Assembly (NCBI GenBank): GCA_001298555.1
Contig: LJCW01000033.1
Location: 62,001 to 126,000, forward strand
Source of the DNA: Actinobacteria bacterium OV450
GTDB lineage: Bacteria; Actinomycetota; Actinomycetes; Streptomycetales; Streptomycetaceae
Direction of reading: 5' to 3'
DNA: 64,000 nt
Shown: positions 1 through 7,702 of the stretch, in pieces
Numbering within the stretch: position 1 is the first letter of the stretch
Layout: every line of letters begins with the position of its first letter
Program-made: the position numbers and the translations under genes
The notes under the pieces: model-generated
The model's database searches: none
The model's input: only the letters and a program-made list of their open reading frames with translations
Told to the model about the DNA's origin: nothing

Positions 1-2640
1 CCACTCCCGTTCCAGGTCGACGAACAGGCCACGGAGCCGGACCCGGTCCTGGACCATCTGCTGCGCCACCGGTTCCGCACGCAGCAGCTTGCCCTGCTTG
101 GCGCGGACCGGGTCGATCAGCGGCATGAGGACCTTGGCCGGGATCACGCCGTCGCGCTGCAGCGTCTCCCACGAGGTACGGATCGCGAGCTCGCACATGT
201 CCCGGCCGAAGTTCCACTCCACGTAGATCACCGAGGCGTTCGTCTCGTAGGCGAGCTTGCAGGCCGCGGTGGACCAGTCCGCCGAGGACATCGGGGCCGA
301 CACATCGTGGGTGATCCACACACGCCCGTCATCACCGAGGAAGCCACCAACGACGCCCGCGGTGTCGCGGCCGCCGCCCGAGGGGTCGATGGCGACGGCG
401 ATCCGCTGCGGCTCGACCTGCGTGCCGCCGTCCCGGAGCATCCTCAGCAGCTCTTCGGACACGAGGGCACCCTCGGCGGGCTGCGGGTCGCCCTGGGCGA
501 GGCTGTGCCAGTCCCGAACGATGGACGTGGCTTTCATGTCCGCCCACCAGGCCAGCAGCTTCCGCCGGTTCCGGGTCGGGATCTTCGGGTGCGTCAGCGG
601 CTCGCCGTCATCGCGGCCGAGCGGGTCCGGCCCGAACTTGCTCGGGTTCGCGATGGCGGGCAGGTGGACGACCTTCCACCGGCCGCCCTCCTCGATCCTG
701 CCTTCCTCGGAGAGGCGGCGGCCGGCCCAATCGTCGGGGTGCCAGCGGGTCTGGATGCCGACCACCGCGTTTCGGTCCGGCTGGAGGCGCTTCAGGGCGG
801 TGCTGGAGTACCAGTCGTGGAGCGCGTTGCGGGACGCATCGGACTCCGCGTCCGCGCGGTCCTTGTGAGGGTCGTCGATGATCAGGCAGTTGTGGACGAG
901 TACCTGGCCTGCAAAGAAGTTGCTCGCTCCTTCCACTTGGAGGTCGTAGACGCGGACGCGGTCACCGCGTACTGGGCGAACCACGGCCACGGCGTCGAGC
1001 TCGACTTGTGGTGCACCGCGTGGCACGTCTTGCAGAGGCTGACCAGGTTCTCCGGCCGGTTGTCCCGCACGTCCTCGCTGATGTGGTGCACGTGGAACGT
1101 CGTCCGAAGCACGCCCTTGCCCTTGCGGACGACCCGCATGAACGTCTCCGGGGCGTTGCAGGCGACGCAACGCCGACGATCCCGCTCGAGGATCAGCGGG
1201 CGCATCGCCCGGAACCAGGCCGCGTACGAGGTGCCGTCGGTGTACCGCGAGTTCCCCTCCCCCGTCATCCGGGCCGCGTGCGCCTCGTTCGCGCACTCCC
1301 GGGAGCAGTACGCCGTGCGGCTGCTCTTCGGCCGGAACGCCTTCGAGCACCGCGCACATGCCTTGTCCGGGAGCGTCCGGCCGAGGCCCTTCCTCGGCGG
1401 GTGCTGCTCCTTGCAGGCCGGTGAGCAGTAGCGGACGTGCCGCCACTGCTGGTTCGGCATCGAGGTGCCGCAGCCGACGCACGGCCGGGTCGTGGACCTG
1501 GCCTCGTCCCGGCAGGCCGTCGAGCAGGTGACCGTCTTCACCCCGCGCCGGATCTTCTTCGCGTGGTCCGCCTGTGGGAGCTGGAACTCCTTCTCGCACA
1601 CGGCGCAGGTCAGCGTCACCAGGAACGCGGCCCGCCTGCACTCCGGCGAGCAGTACGTCATGCCGTCCCGCCGTGGCAACTCCTTCCCGCAGTGCTTGCA
1701 CGCCGGCCGGGTCATCGCCCGAGCCGCGTTCGAGCAGGCTCGGCCGCAGTACGGCCCGGGCTTCCCCTCCCGCTGCGCCCGGGCCAGCACCGACGGCACC
1801 CGTCGGAACGTCTCGCCGCAGTGAACGCACGTCGCCTCGACCGTGGTCCGGCCCTGAGAGGAGCGCGTCGCCTGGCCGGAGGTCGGCGGCGGGGACGTAG
1901 CCGCGTCCGGGGACGAAGAAGCGGTGCTCGGGGGTGCATCGGACGGCGCGGCCGGCCCGGGTGATGACTTCAAGGGTCTCCCTCTCGCTGACGCTGGTCG
2001 CGATGACGGGAGCCCAGATCGGACGGTCCTGGTCATGGTCGTAGGCGAGGACCAGGTCGTCCCGGCCGGAGTCGACGTACTCGCCGATGGGCACGACTCC
2101 GCCGGGCGTACGGATGAGCACGTCACCGGCCACACAGTTTACCGGATGGCCCGTCAAACCCTTGCCAACCGATACGGATCGGACGCCGCCGCCGGCCGTC
2201 AGCGTCCAGTCCTGCATCGCGCCCGATCCGGGCCGCAGCGTCAGGTCGTACTCATCGCCGTACTCCTCGACGTACGACCGGATCGTCTTGCCGCGCTTGA
2301 GCGCCAGGTCGTCGGAGTACGAGGCGATGGCGACCCGGTCCGCCGGGTACAGGCACAGCCACCAGAACGGGAACCACTCCCCTACCGTCGTGCTCTTGCC
2401 AACCTGCGGCGGCGTGAAGATCATCAGTCGGTCGTAGTCGCCGCGCACGACACCGGCGAGCGCCTCGCCGATGACCCTGATGTGCGGGCGCATGCGGAAC
2501 GTCCGATCCATCCCGCGCGCTAGAGCGACCGGGTCGCGCAGCAAGTCCCGGCTCAGCGACCGTTTGGCCGCCTCCAGCCGCTGGAACACCGCCCCGTCGT
2601 CCAGGTGCTCCAGCCCATCGACGTGGTGCCCGCTGCTCAC
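1..2640 (-). CDS. terL: Terminase large subunit, intein-containing, 3' end outside window
   Basis: ATP-driven DNA packaging motor and nuclease. GTG start at 2640 overlaps the terS stop as GTGA. The 168-codon N-extein carries a Walker A motif (TPPQVGKST, encoded near 2394-2420). An intein follows, and the C-extein resumes with CLIIDDP, the Walker B strand, so the intein sits directly at the ATPase active site. Downstream is a RuvC-like nuclease domain (VAIDPSGGGRDTAGVVGG near 327-389; IYVEWNFGRD near 190-225). The frame is open without a stop to base 1, so the C-terminus lies off the window. Operon order is ParB-fold nuclease, terS, terL. The family call is firm; packaging strategy cannot be read from this. 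Confidence 0.93.
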   Translation of the reverse strand, partial: MSSGHHVDGLEHLDDGAVFQRLEAAKRSLSRDLLRDPVALARGMDRTFRMRPHIRVIGEALAGVVRGDYDRLMIFTPPQVGKSTTVGEWFPFWWLCLYPADRVAIASYSDDLALKRGKTIRSYVEEYGDEYDLTLRPGSGAMQDWTLTAGGGVRSVSVGKGLTGHPVNCVAGDVLIRTPGGVVPIGEYVDSGRDDLVLAYDHDQDRPIWAPVIATSVSERETLEVITRAGRAVRCTPEHRFFVPGRGYVPAADLRPGDALLSGPDHGRGDVRSLRRDVPTGAVGAGPGAAGGEARAVLRPSLLERGSGDDPAGVQALREGVATAGRHDVLLAGVQAGRVPGDADLRRVREGVPAPTGGPREEDPARGEDGHLLDGLPGRGQVHDPAVRRLRHLDAEPAVAARPLLLTGLQGAAPAEEGPRPDAPGQGMCAVLEGVPAEEQPHGVLLPGVRERGARGPDDGGGELAVHRRHLVRGLVPGDAPADPRAGSSALRRLQRPGDVHAGRPQGQGRASDDVPRAPHQRGRAGQPAGEPGQPLQDVPRGAPQVELDAVAVVRPVRGDRVRVYDLQVEGASNFFAGQVLVHNCLIIDDPHKDRADAESDASRNALHDWYSSTALKRLQPDRNAVVGIQTRWHPDDWAGRRLSEEGRIEEGGRWKVVHLPAIANPSKFGPDPLGRDDGEPLTHPKIPTRNRRKLLAWWADMKATSIVRDWHSLAQGDPQPAEGALVSEELLRMLRDGGTQVEPQRIAVAIDPSGGGRDTAGVVGGFLGDDGRVWITHDVSAPMSSADWSTAACKLAYETNASVIYVEWNFGRDMCELAIRTSWETLQRDGVIPAKVLMPLIDPVRAKQGKLLRAEPVAQQMVQDRVRLRGLFVDLEREW
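889..2136 (-). other. Intein in the terminase large subunit
   Basis: Protein-splicing element of 416 codons in the terL frame. Block A begins with Cys1 (CVAGDVLIRT, from 2136). Block B is RCTPEHRFFV near 1909-1938, with the usual T-x-x-H. The C-terminal blocks are RVRVYDLQVEGASNFFAG (blocks F-like) and QVLVHN followed by C (block G), giving terminal His-Asn and a +1 Cys at 888. Insertion is between GHPVN and CLIIDDP. The middle encodes an HNH nuclease, but only in another frame, so the splicing halves and the nuclease are not collinear. Splicing motifs look complete. Confidence 0.88.
1005..1852 (-). pseudogene. HNH homing endonuclease domain of the intein, out of frame with terL
   Basis: In the frame one base off terL, this stretch encodes repeated CxxC zinc-knuckle units (for example CVHCG, CKHCG, CAVCE, CVGCG, CARCS) followed by a typical HNH core (FHVHHISEDVRDNRPENL, then SLCKTCHAVHH). 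Third positions are almost all G or C in this frame, so it is the ancestral coding frame. Entry from the splicing domain near 1850 needs one base skipped, and the return near 1005 needs one base read twice. No start codon precedes the first zinc knuckle in this frame. The terL frame also has no stop here. The pair of compensating indels suggests a dead endonuclease inside a live splicing frame; recoding or assembly error are alternatives. Confidence 0.7.
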
Positions 2641-3317
2641 GACTCCTCGCCGCCCCCGCCCTCGTCCTCGTCTGCGTCTTCCTCGGCCGGGGGCGTCTCC
2701 TCGCCGCCGCCGGCTTCGTCGTCCTGGTCGCCGTCCTCGTCGTCGGCGCCGTTGACCGCGTTCAGCCGGCGGTTCACAGCGGCGGCCAGGTCGGCGAGCT
2801 CCACGCGGCGCTGGTCCTCCGGCATCTGCGCGAACGCTGCGAGCTGCGCCGCGAGCGGGTTCCCGCCCTGGCCCGTGATGGCGATCGTCTCCGTCGGATC
2901 GCCGAACAACACCCGCCGGTGCCGCATCGCCACGTCCATGAGCCGGATGAAGTCGCCCGGGGACAGCTCCTCGGCGCGCAGGGTGCTCAGGCGCTGGGCC
3001 AGCTTGCCGACCGCCGCCCCGAGGATCTTGGCGTCCGCTTCGGCGGCCCGGCGCCGCTCCTCCAGCCACGTCGCCTCGTACAGCCGGTCCAGGTGCCGGT
3101 CCCACGCCTCCACGCGCTGCCGCCACCGGAACTCGGAGGCGGTGTTCCTCACGTGCCCGGTCGCGAGCGTCAGGCTTTCCGCAGCTTTCACAAGGGTGCG
3201 GGCTCTGCCGAGGTCCCGGTACGTGGTGAATTGCCCGTGTCTGCGGGCTGACTCTCCGGGTTGGCGTTCCCAGGGGTCGAGGCTGGGGTCGAGGGCGATG
3301 GGCGCGTTCACGGTCAC
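2637..3317 (-). CDS. terS: Terminase small subunit
   Basis: DNA-recognition subunit of the packaging terminase. The 226 aa product begins with a segment (PWERQPGESARRHGQF, residues about 14-29) typical of actinophage small terminases. A helical DNA-binding region with basic and aromatic residues follows, then a helical middle, and the last 40 residues are strongly acidic (D/E/G rich). GTG start at 3317 overlaps the stop of the upstream gene (GTGA), and its own stop overlaps the terL start. Position directly before terL supports the role more than sequence alone. Confidence 0.8.
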   Translation of the reverse strand: MTVNAPIALDPSLDPWERQPGESARRHGQFTTYRDLGRARTLVKAAESLTLATGHVRNTASEFRWRQRVEAWDRHLDRLYEATWLEERRRAAEADAKILGAAVGKLAQRLSTLRAEELSPGDFIRLMDVAMRHRRVLFGDPTETIAITGQGGNPLAAQLAAFAQMPEDQRRVELADLAAAVNRRLNAVNGADDEDGDQDDEAGGGEETPPAEEDADEDEGGGGEES

Positions 3318-4252
3318 GGCTGCTGCTCGCTCGGGGCGTAGTTGCTGCCGGACAGGTACTCGCCTGCCAGGCGCTCCAGCAGGAGGTAGCCCTTGCCCTG
3401 GGCGATCTCGCCGCGTCCTTCTGCTGCGGCGATGGCCTTGTTGATGGTGGCGGCGGCGGGGGCGGGCAGCATGCGGGTGCCGAGGACGGTTTCGAGGCCG
3501 ACGAGTCCCTGGTGCAGGGGTTCGCCGTCTGGGGTCTGGTAGCCGGCTTGGAGGTCGGTGAGGTGGTTCTCGACGATGGCGAGGATGGCGTGGAGGGCGG
3601 TGGCGACGTTGCCGACCTTGTGGGCGGCGTGGGTGGAGGCGAGCGTGTCCAGGGTCTGCTCGTAGTCCGCGCGGGCGGCGAGCCAGGAGGCGTTCTGGCC
3701 GATGCGGGCCTGCTCGAAGGCCTCGCGGGCGGCTTCGAGTTCGGGGGGCAGGAAGATCAGGGAGACGGTCGCGAAGTCCAGGTTCGCCTCCGAGAGGCCT
3801 TCGGGGCTGACCTCGGCGAGGAGCTGGAGCGTTTCGTCGTCCAGGCCGGAGTAGGCGCGCCAGTCGACGTCGTCGAGCTCGTCGTAGAGCTGCTTGAGGG
3901 TGGCGGGGTCGTCCTGGCCGGCGATCGCGTTGTGCGAGAGCTGGAGCGCGACGAGCTGCTGGCGGGTCAGCTTCTCCTCGATGAGCATGCAGTCGATCTC
4001 GTCCAGGCCGGCGTCGATCGACGCCATCGTTCGGTGGTTCCCGGAGAGGACCAGCTCGGCGCCTTCCTCGTACTCGCCGCCGGAGTAGATCAGGGGGGTG
4101 GAGGTGAGGCAGCCGTCGCGGCGGACGTTCTCCACCAGCCGGTCGTACTCCTCCTTGCGCATGTACCGGGCGTTCACCTCCAGCCGGGTGAGCTCGCGGG
4201 GGTCGCGGCGGACGAGGGGGGGCCGGAACTGGGGGGCTGGGGTGTGCGTCAT
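3314..4252 (-). CDS. ParB/sulfiredoxin-fold nuclease-like protein
   Basis: 312 aa. Residues about 15-100 match the ParB N-terminal (ParB/Srx) fold: an L-x-V/N-A-R-Y opening and the box LSGNHRTMASIDAGL, equivalent to the GxHRxxA nucleotide-binding box of ParB/Srx proteins. The rest is helical and unfamiliar. ATG at 4252 overlaps the previous stop (ATGA). Such proteins next to a terminase and a base-modifying enzyme occur in phages and may act as nucleases or in DNA modification rather than partition. Function here is inferred from neighbours. Confidence 0.7.
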   Translation of the reverse strand: MTHTPAPQFRPPLVRRDPRELTRLEVNARYMRKEEYDRLVENVRRDGCLTSTPLIYSGGEYEEGAELVLSGNHRTMASIDAGLDEIDCMLIEEKLTRQQLVALQLSHNAIAGQDDPATLKQLYDELDDVDWRAYSGLDDETLQLLAEVSPEGLSEANLDFATVSLIFLPPELEAAREAFEQARIGQNASWLAARADYEQTLDTLASTHAAHKVGNVATALHAILAIVENHLTDLQAGYQTPDGEPLHQGLVGLETVLGTRMLPAPAAATINKAIAAAEGRGEIAQGKGYLLLERLAGEYLSGSNYAPSEQQP

Positions 4253-5604
4253 CGGTGGTCCTTCCCGTGCTTGCGCTTCCAGAGGTCGAGGGCTTCGGCG
4301 AGGTCGTAGGCGCCGAGGGGGCCGCCGTACTGGAGCTGGTAGCGGTGGATCCCGTCGCCGGGGTCCTTGCTGCTGGCCTCGGTCCGCTTGTGGAGCTTCA
4401 CGCCGGGGATGCCGCGGCCGTACTTCGCGCTGTTGGGGCGGTCGGTGAACGCCGTGGTGGCCCAGCCGGTGATGCGCTTTGACAGGGACCGCTGGACGAG
4501 GAGCTGCGCTTCCCGGGTGGAGGCGGCCATCACGATCAGCTTGGCCAGGCGCCGGTAGCGGGTCCAGGAGACCGGGAAGTCGGACATCAGGTAGGCGGTG
4601 TTCGGGTCGAACTTGGGCGGCAGGTAGGCGAACGCGCCGATCAGCTTCCCGTCCACGGCCACGCCGCACGCGATCAGCGGCGACCCCGGCTTGATCGTCT
4701 TGGACATGAACTGCGAGCGGACGGCGGCGAACTGGCCGCCCGTGAGGACATGGAGCGTCATCCGGTCGCCGAGTTCCTCGTCGGCGCCGATCTTCGGCAT
4801 CGGGATCGGCTCGGTGGGCTGGTGGGGGCGGACGATGCGGCGGGGGCCGGCGGCGGCGTACACGTAGATCGGCAGGCCGCGGTTCGCGGTCTGGACGACT
4901 CCGGCGAGCTGGTCGCGGAGCTCCGGGCGTTCGATGTGGAGGCCAAGGACCCAGTTCGGCCGGTCTTGGACCTGCTCGATGATCCGTTCCTTGCCCGCCT
5001 CGTCGAGTTCGCCGAACGTCGGCTCGGGCCAGGAGAATGCCGCGTCGATCGGCGCGAACTGGCCCTGGTAGTCCTTTGAGTAGAACGGGGGAAACATGAC
5101 GACCGGCGCCTCCGGGGGCACGGCGTCGTCGAGGTAGTCGCGGACGTCGCCGGCGTAGAACGAGCCGAGGCTGGTCTCTAGGCCGCGGAGCTTCGTGGAG
5201 GTCTTCTCGTGCATGCGGGGCCACTGCTCCTGGGTGGCCTGCATCATGCGGCGGAAGTAGGCGCCCTCCTTGCCTACCCATTGGAGGAAGCGGGTGCCGA
5301 GCATCAGCGTCGCCATCAGGTCGGCGCGGTCCTCCGTGTAGGGCTTGAGCCAGCCCAGTTCTTCCTCGTACTCGGGGCGCAGAACGTACTCGAGCTCCTC
5401 GCCGGCCAGGAACCAGCCCAGGGCGCATGAGTAGGCCTGGATGTCGTTGCCGTGAACGCGCCGCGCGTTCCCGAACCGGGCGTGGAGGACTCGCTCGATG
5501 GTGAAGTTCCCGGAGCAGCCGACGTAGATGTCCTCGCCGGGCCAGGTTCCGGCGTGCTCGTAGATGATCGACCGGAGCGGGGCGGGGATGGAGCCGTGGA
5601 ACAT
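4249..5604 (-). CDS. Methyltransferase-like / Mom-like DNA modification protein
   Basis: 451 aa. The N-terminal half resembles an adenine-methyltransferase fold: VGCSGNFTIERVL (glycine loop, residues about 28-40), GNDIQAYSCALG (acidic strand end) and a VVMFPPFYSKDY segment in the place of a DPPY-type motif. The C-terminal part (about 300-430) resembles GNAT acyltransferases such as phage Mu Mom, with FPVSWTRYRRLAKLIV and TTAFTDRPNSAKYGRGI. First gene of a four-gene coupled operon with the ParB-fold nuclease, terS and terL. RBS AGGAG precedes the ATG. A role in modifying or marking phage DNA before packaging is plausible, not shown. Confidence 0.55.
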   Translation of the reverse strand: MFHGSIPAPLRSIIYEHAGTWPGEDIYVGCSGNFTIERVLHARFGNARRVHGNDIQAYSCALGWFLAGEELEYVLRPEYEEELGWLKPYTEDRADLMATLMLGTRFLQWVGKEGAYFRRMMQATQEQWPRMHEKTSTKLRGLETSLGSFYAGDVRDYLDDAVPPEAPVVMFPPFYSKDYQGQFAPIDAAFSWPEPTFGELDEAGKERIIEQVQDRPNWVLGLHIERPELRDQLAGVVQTANRGLPIYVYAAAGPRRIVRPHQPTEPIPMPKIGADEELGDRMTLHVLTGGQFAAVRSQFMSKTIKPGSPLIACGVAVDGKLIGAFAYLPPKFDPNTAYLMSDFPVSWTRYRRLAKLIVMAASTREAQLLVQRSLSKRITGWATTAFTDRPNSAKYGRGIPGVKLHKRTEASSKDPGDGIHRYQLQYGGPLGAYDLAEALDLWKRKHGKDHR

Positions 5605-5723
5605 GGGCTGCTCCTGGTGGTCGGCGTGCGGGGTGGCCGCGCCGGGGCGGCTGTGGCCGGGGCGGGATGGTAGCTGACCAGGGTGCGGCCGGGCCGTGTT
5701 GGTGCAGGCCAGGGCCGGACATG

Positions 5724-5758
5724 ACGAAGCCCCCGGGGACCGCGTCCGGGGGCTTCGT
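5724..5758 (-). terminator. Rho-independent-type hairpin after the tRNA
   Basis: 13-bp perfect stem (5724-5736 with 5746-5758) with a 9-base loop, no long T tract, as usual in high-GC actinobacteria. It lies just downstream of the tRNA on the minus strand and before the packaging operon. Confidence 0.7.
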
Positions 5759-5762
5759 GGAG

Positions 5763-5833
5763 AGCGCCGGCCAGGATTCGCACCTGGACCTCCCGACTGG
5801 AAGTCGGGTGTGCTGCTGTTGCACCACCAGCGC
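5763..5833 (-). tRNA. tRNA-Gly(UCC)
   Basis: 71 nt. Acceptor stem GCGCTGG pairs with CCGGCGC (one G-U), discriminator U73 as in bacterial tRNA-Gly. The D stem GTGC/GCAC is short, the anticodon stem is CCCGA/TCGGG with loop CTTCCAG and anticodon UCC, and the T stem is CCAGG/CCTGG with loop TGCGAAT. Odd points: the D loop lacks the usual GG, the variable loop has only four bases, and position 55 is G instead of T. CCA is not encoded. It reads GGA, a rare codon in Streptomyces. Confidence 0.8.
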
Positions 5834-5884
5834 AGTGCCTGGCCGCGCCGCTGCTAAGGACGACCGGGCGAGAGCGATGCTACA

Positions 5885-6775
5885 TCACACTCTGTGATCA
5901 GTCTGGTGTGCGTCTGTGACCACCTGTTGGCGGCCGGGGTGGAGGGGTAGGGCTCGCCGGGGTACGGGCTTAGATCGGCTGGTGGGGGGCTTGCTCGCGT
6001 GGCAGTGAGCGCCCATGGGGTCAGCGGGCATGGCCGCGAACAGGCCGTCCTGAACGGGCTCGGCCCGGGCCGCCTCCGGGGCCGGGGTGGTGTGGTCGAG
6101 GTGCTGTGCGAGCGTCCAGCCGAGCCACTTCCAGTCGGGGAGCAGGTCCCAGACGCCGCCTTCCAGCCGGACGATGGTGTGGCCGGCGGCGCGGGCGGCG
6201 CGACGGGGGCCATCGTCGAGGATCATCGCGTCGGCGCGGACCTGGTGGACGGTGCCGTCGAGGAGCAGCCACACCTCGCACTTCGGGCGGCCGATGCGGG
6301 TGACGAGGGCGAGCTGGTGGATGTCGCCCCATCCGGGGTGGAGGCCGCCGGGCTTGACCCATACGCACATGCCGGGCTGGACGTCGCCGGCGGCCGCGGG
6401 TTGGTGGCGTGGGAGGGCGGGGCGCTGGCGGACGGGCCGGTGCGGCTTGGCCGGGTAGTAGTGGGACGGCGGGTAGTGGGGTGGGCGTCCGGCCGCGTCG
6501 GACTCGGCCTTGGCGGCGACGGCCTCGGCCTCGGTGTGGCAGCGGGGGCCGATGTGCCAGCTGCGGGGGCCGCGGGCCTCGCGCCAGGTGTCGCTGCCGC
6601 ACGTGCACGGGATGCGGACGAGGTGGGGGGCGAGGGGCGGGCACGGCCAGGCCGTCGCGCACGCGCGGCACGTCCAGTGGTCGCCGATCGAGGGGAGGTG
6701 GTCTGTGACGAGGCGGGGCGTCCAGGTGCTCATCAGGGGTTTTCCGTTCGGGTGGGGCCTCGGTCGGGTGGCCAT
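5885..6775 (-). CDS. Hypothetical protein with zinc-ribbon-like N-terminus
   Basis: 296 aa. The start at 6775 (MATRPRPH) is chosen for a strong GGAAGGAAGG ribosome site; an internal ATG at 6733 is possible. Residues about 32-60 hold paired cysteines (CRACATAW, then CTCGSDTW) consistent with a zinc ribbon. A central region near a GMCVWVKPGGLHPGWGD motif resembles a small beta barrel, and the C-terminus is basic and low complexity. I do not recognise a family. It is the last gene before the tRNA. Confidence 0.7.
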   Translation of the reverse strand: MATRPRPHPNGKPLMSTWTPRLVTDHLPSIGDHWTCRACATAWPCPPLAPHLVRIPCTCGSDTWREARGPRSWHIGPRCHTEAEAVAAKAESDAAGRPPHYPPSHYYPAKPHRPVRQRPALPRHQPAAAGDVQPGMCVWVKPGGLHPGWGDIHQLALVTRIGRPKCEVWLLLDGTVHQVRADAMILDDGPRRAARAAGHTIVRLEGGVWDLLPDWKWLGWTLAQHLDHTTPAPEAARAEPVQDGLFAAMPADPMGAHCHASKPPTSRSKPVPRRALPLHPGRQQVVTDAHQTDHRV

Positions 6776-6905
6776 TTGCCTTCCTTCCGGGGTGGGGTGA
6801 GTGGTGGTTTGGTGTGCTGGGCGGGCTTGGTGGGGCCTGTGGGCGCCTCGTTTCCGCCGCGTGGGGGGTGGTGAGCTTGGGCGGGTGGGGCGCTTAGAAC
6901 CGCTT

Positions 6906-6940
6906 GTGGGGCCCTGGCCGTTGTTCGGCCGGGGCCCCAC
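6906..6940 (-). terminator. GC-rich hairpin
   Basis: 15-bp stem (6906-6920 with 6926-6940, one T-G pair) with a five-base loop TTGTT, directly after the stop of the gene ending at 6958. Confidence 0.65.
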
Positions 6941-6957
6941 GGGCCGTTCGGTTCCGG

Positions 6958-7632
6958 TCAGCCGGCCGGGGAGCTCTTGCAGGGCCAGCACACCTGCATG
7001 GCCTCGGCCGCGTAGACCAGGGCCTGGGCGCCGGTCTCGAAGTGCGCCGCGTCCTTGGGGTTGCACTCGCAGCGGTCGTGCAGGAGACCGGCCTTGACCG
7101 TGTGGAACACGGCCTCGCTACCCGCTTCGATCGTCTCCTCCTCGCCGTCCTGGCCGATGACGTCGTAGAGGGCGGGTTCCCCGGCGGTCTCAGCCGGGCG
7201 GATGCGGACCAGGCGGGCGATCCGGTCGGGGGTGATGATGAGCGTCAGCTCGTCTACGGTCTCCACCGCGTACGGGGGGACGGGTTGCAGGCCGTAGATG
7301 CTCACACGGTTTTCGGCGATCTCGGCTGCGCGGGCCCTGCGGACGCGGGCGACTTCGAGGAAGGCCATGCCGACCGCTTCCCGGCGGGTCGTGGCGTCGG
7401 CCCAGACCCTGCGGTCGCCGTCGACGTCTCGGACTTCCCAACCGCCCTCGGGCTTCCGGTAGACGGCCATCTGGGAGTTGACGACGTGCAGGCTGGCGTG
7501 GATGTCGTGAGGGAACGTGCCCGGGACGGTGAAGAGGTAGCCCCAGCTGCCGAAGGGGAGGTGGGCGGGGAAGCGGTCGGCGCTGTAGCGGGTGAGAGGG
7601 GCCTGGCTGGCGGTGTCGAGGATGTCGGTCAT
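6958..7632 (-). CDS. Hypothetical protein
   Basis: 224 aa, no recognised family. The N-terminal half contains mixed alpha/beta sequence and the C-terminus holds a CxC plus CWPC cysteine pair (residues about 190-220), possibly metal binding. RBS-like GGAAG precedes the ATG. It is flanked by hairpins on both sides, so it is probably a single-gene unit. Confidence 0.65.
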   Translation of the reverse strand: MTDILDTASQAPLTRYSADRFPAHLPFGSWGYLFTVPGTFPHDIHASLHVVNSQMAVYRKPEGGWEVRDVDGDRRVWADATTRREAVGMAFLEVARVRRARAAEIAENRVSIYGLQPVPPYAVETVDELTLIITPDRIARLVRIRPAETAGEPALYDVIGQDGEEETIEAGSEAVFHTVKAGLLHDRCECNPKDAAHFETGAQALVYAAEAMQVCWPCKSSPAG

Positions 7633-7666
7633 GGCAGGTTCTTCCGTTCGGTGCGGGTGGCGGGGT

Positions 7667-7692
7667 GGGCGGGGCCGGATGGGGCCCCGCCC
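7667..7692 (-). terminator. GC-rich hairpin
   Basis: 10-bp perfect stem (7667-7676 with 7683-7692), six-base loop, just downstream of the ComM-domain gene ending at 7703. Confidence 0.55.
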
Positions 7693-7702
7693 GGGGGCCG
7701 GG

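Noticed and set aside
882..2135. An independent minus-strand gene beginning at 2135 and covering the HNH region
   Set aside because: The stretch between 2135 and about 1860 is only a shadow of the intein N-domain in another frame; its sequence is low complexity. Only the HNH part is meaningful in that frame.
3314..5827. A single 837-codon minus-strand gene reaching into the tRNA
   Set aside because: The N-terminal part is a shadow frame of the methyltransferase/Mom-like gene and includes tRNA sequence; the real start is the ATG at 4252 with ATGA coupling.
5763..5833. The tRNA gene as a phage attachment site
   Set aside because: No integrase or matching repeat is visible in the window, so there is no basis for an att call.
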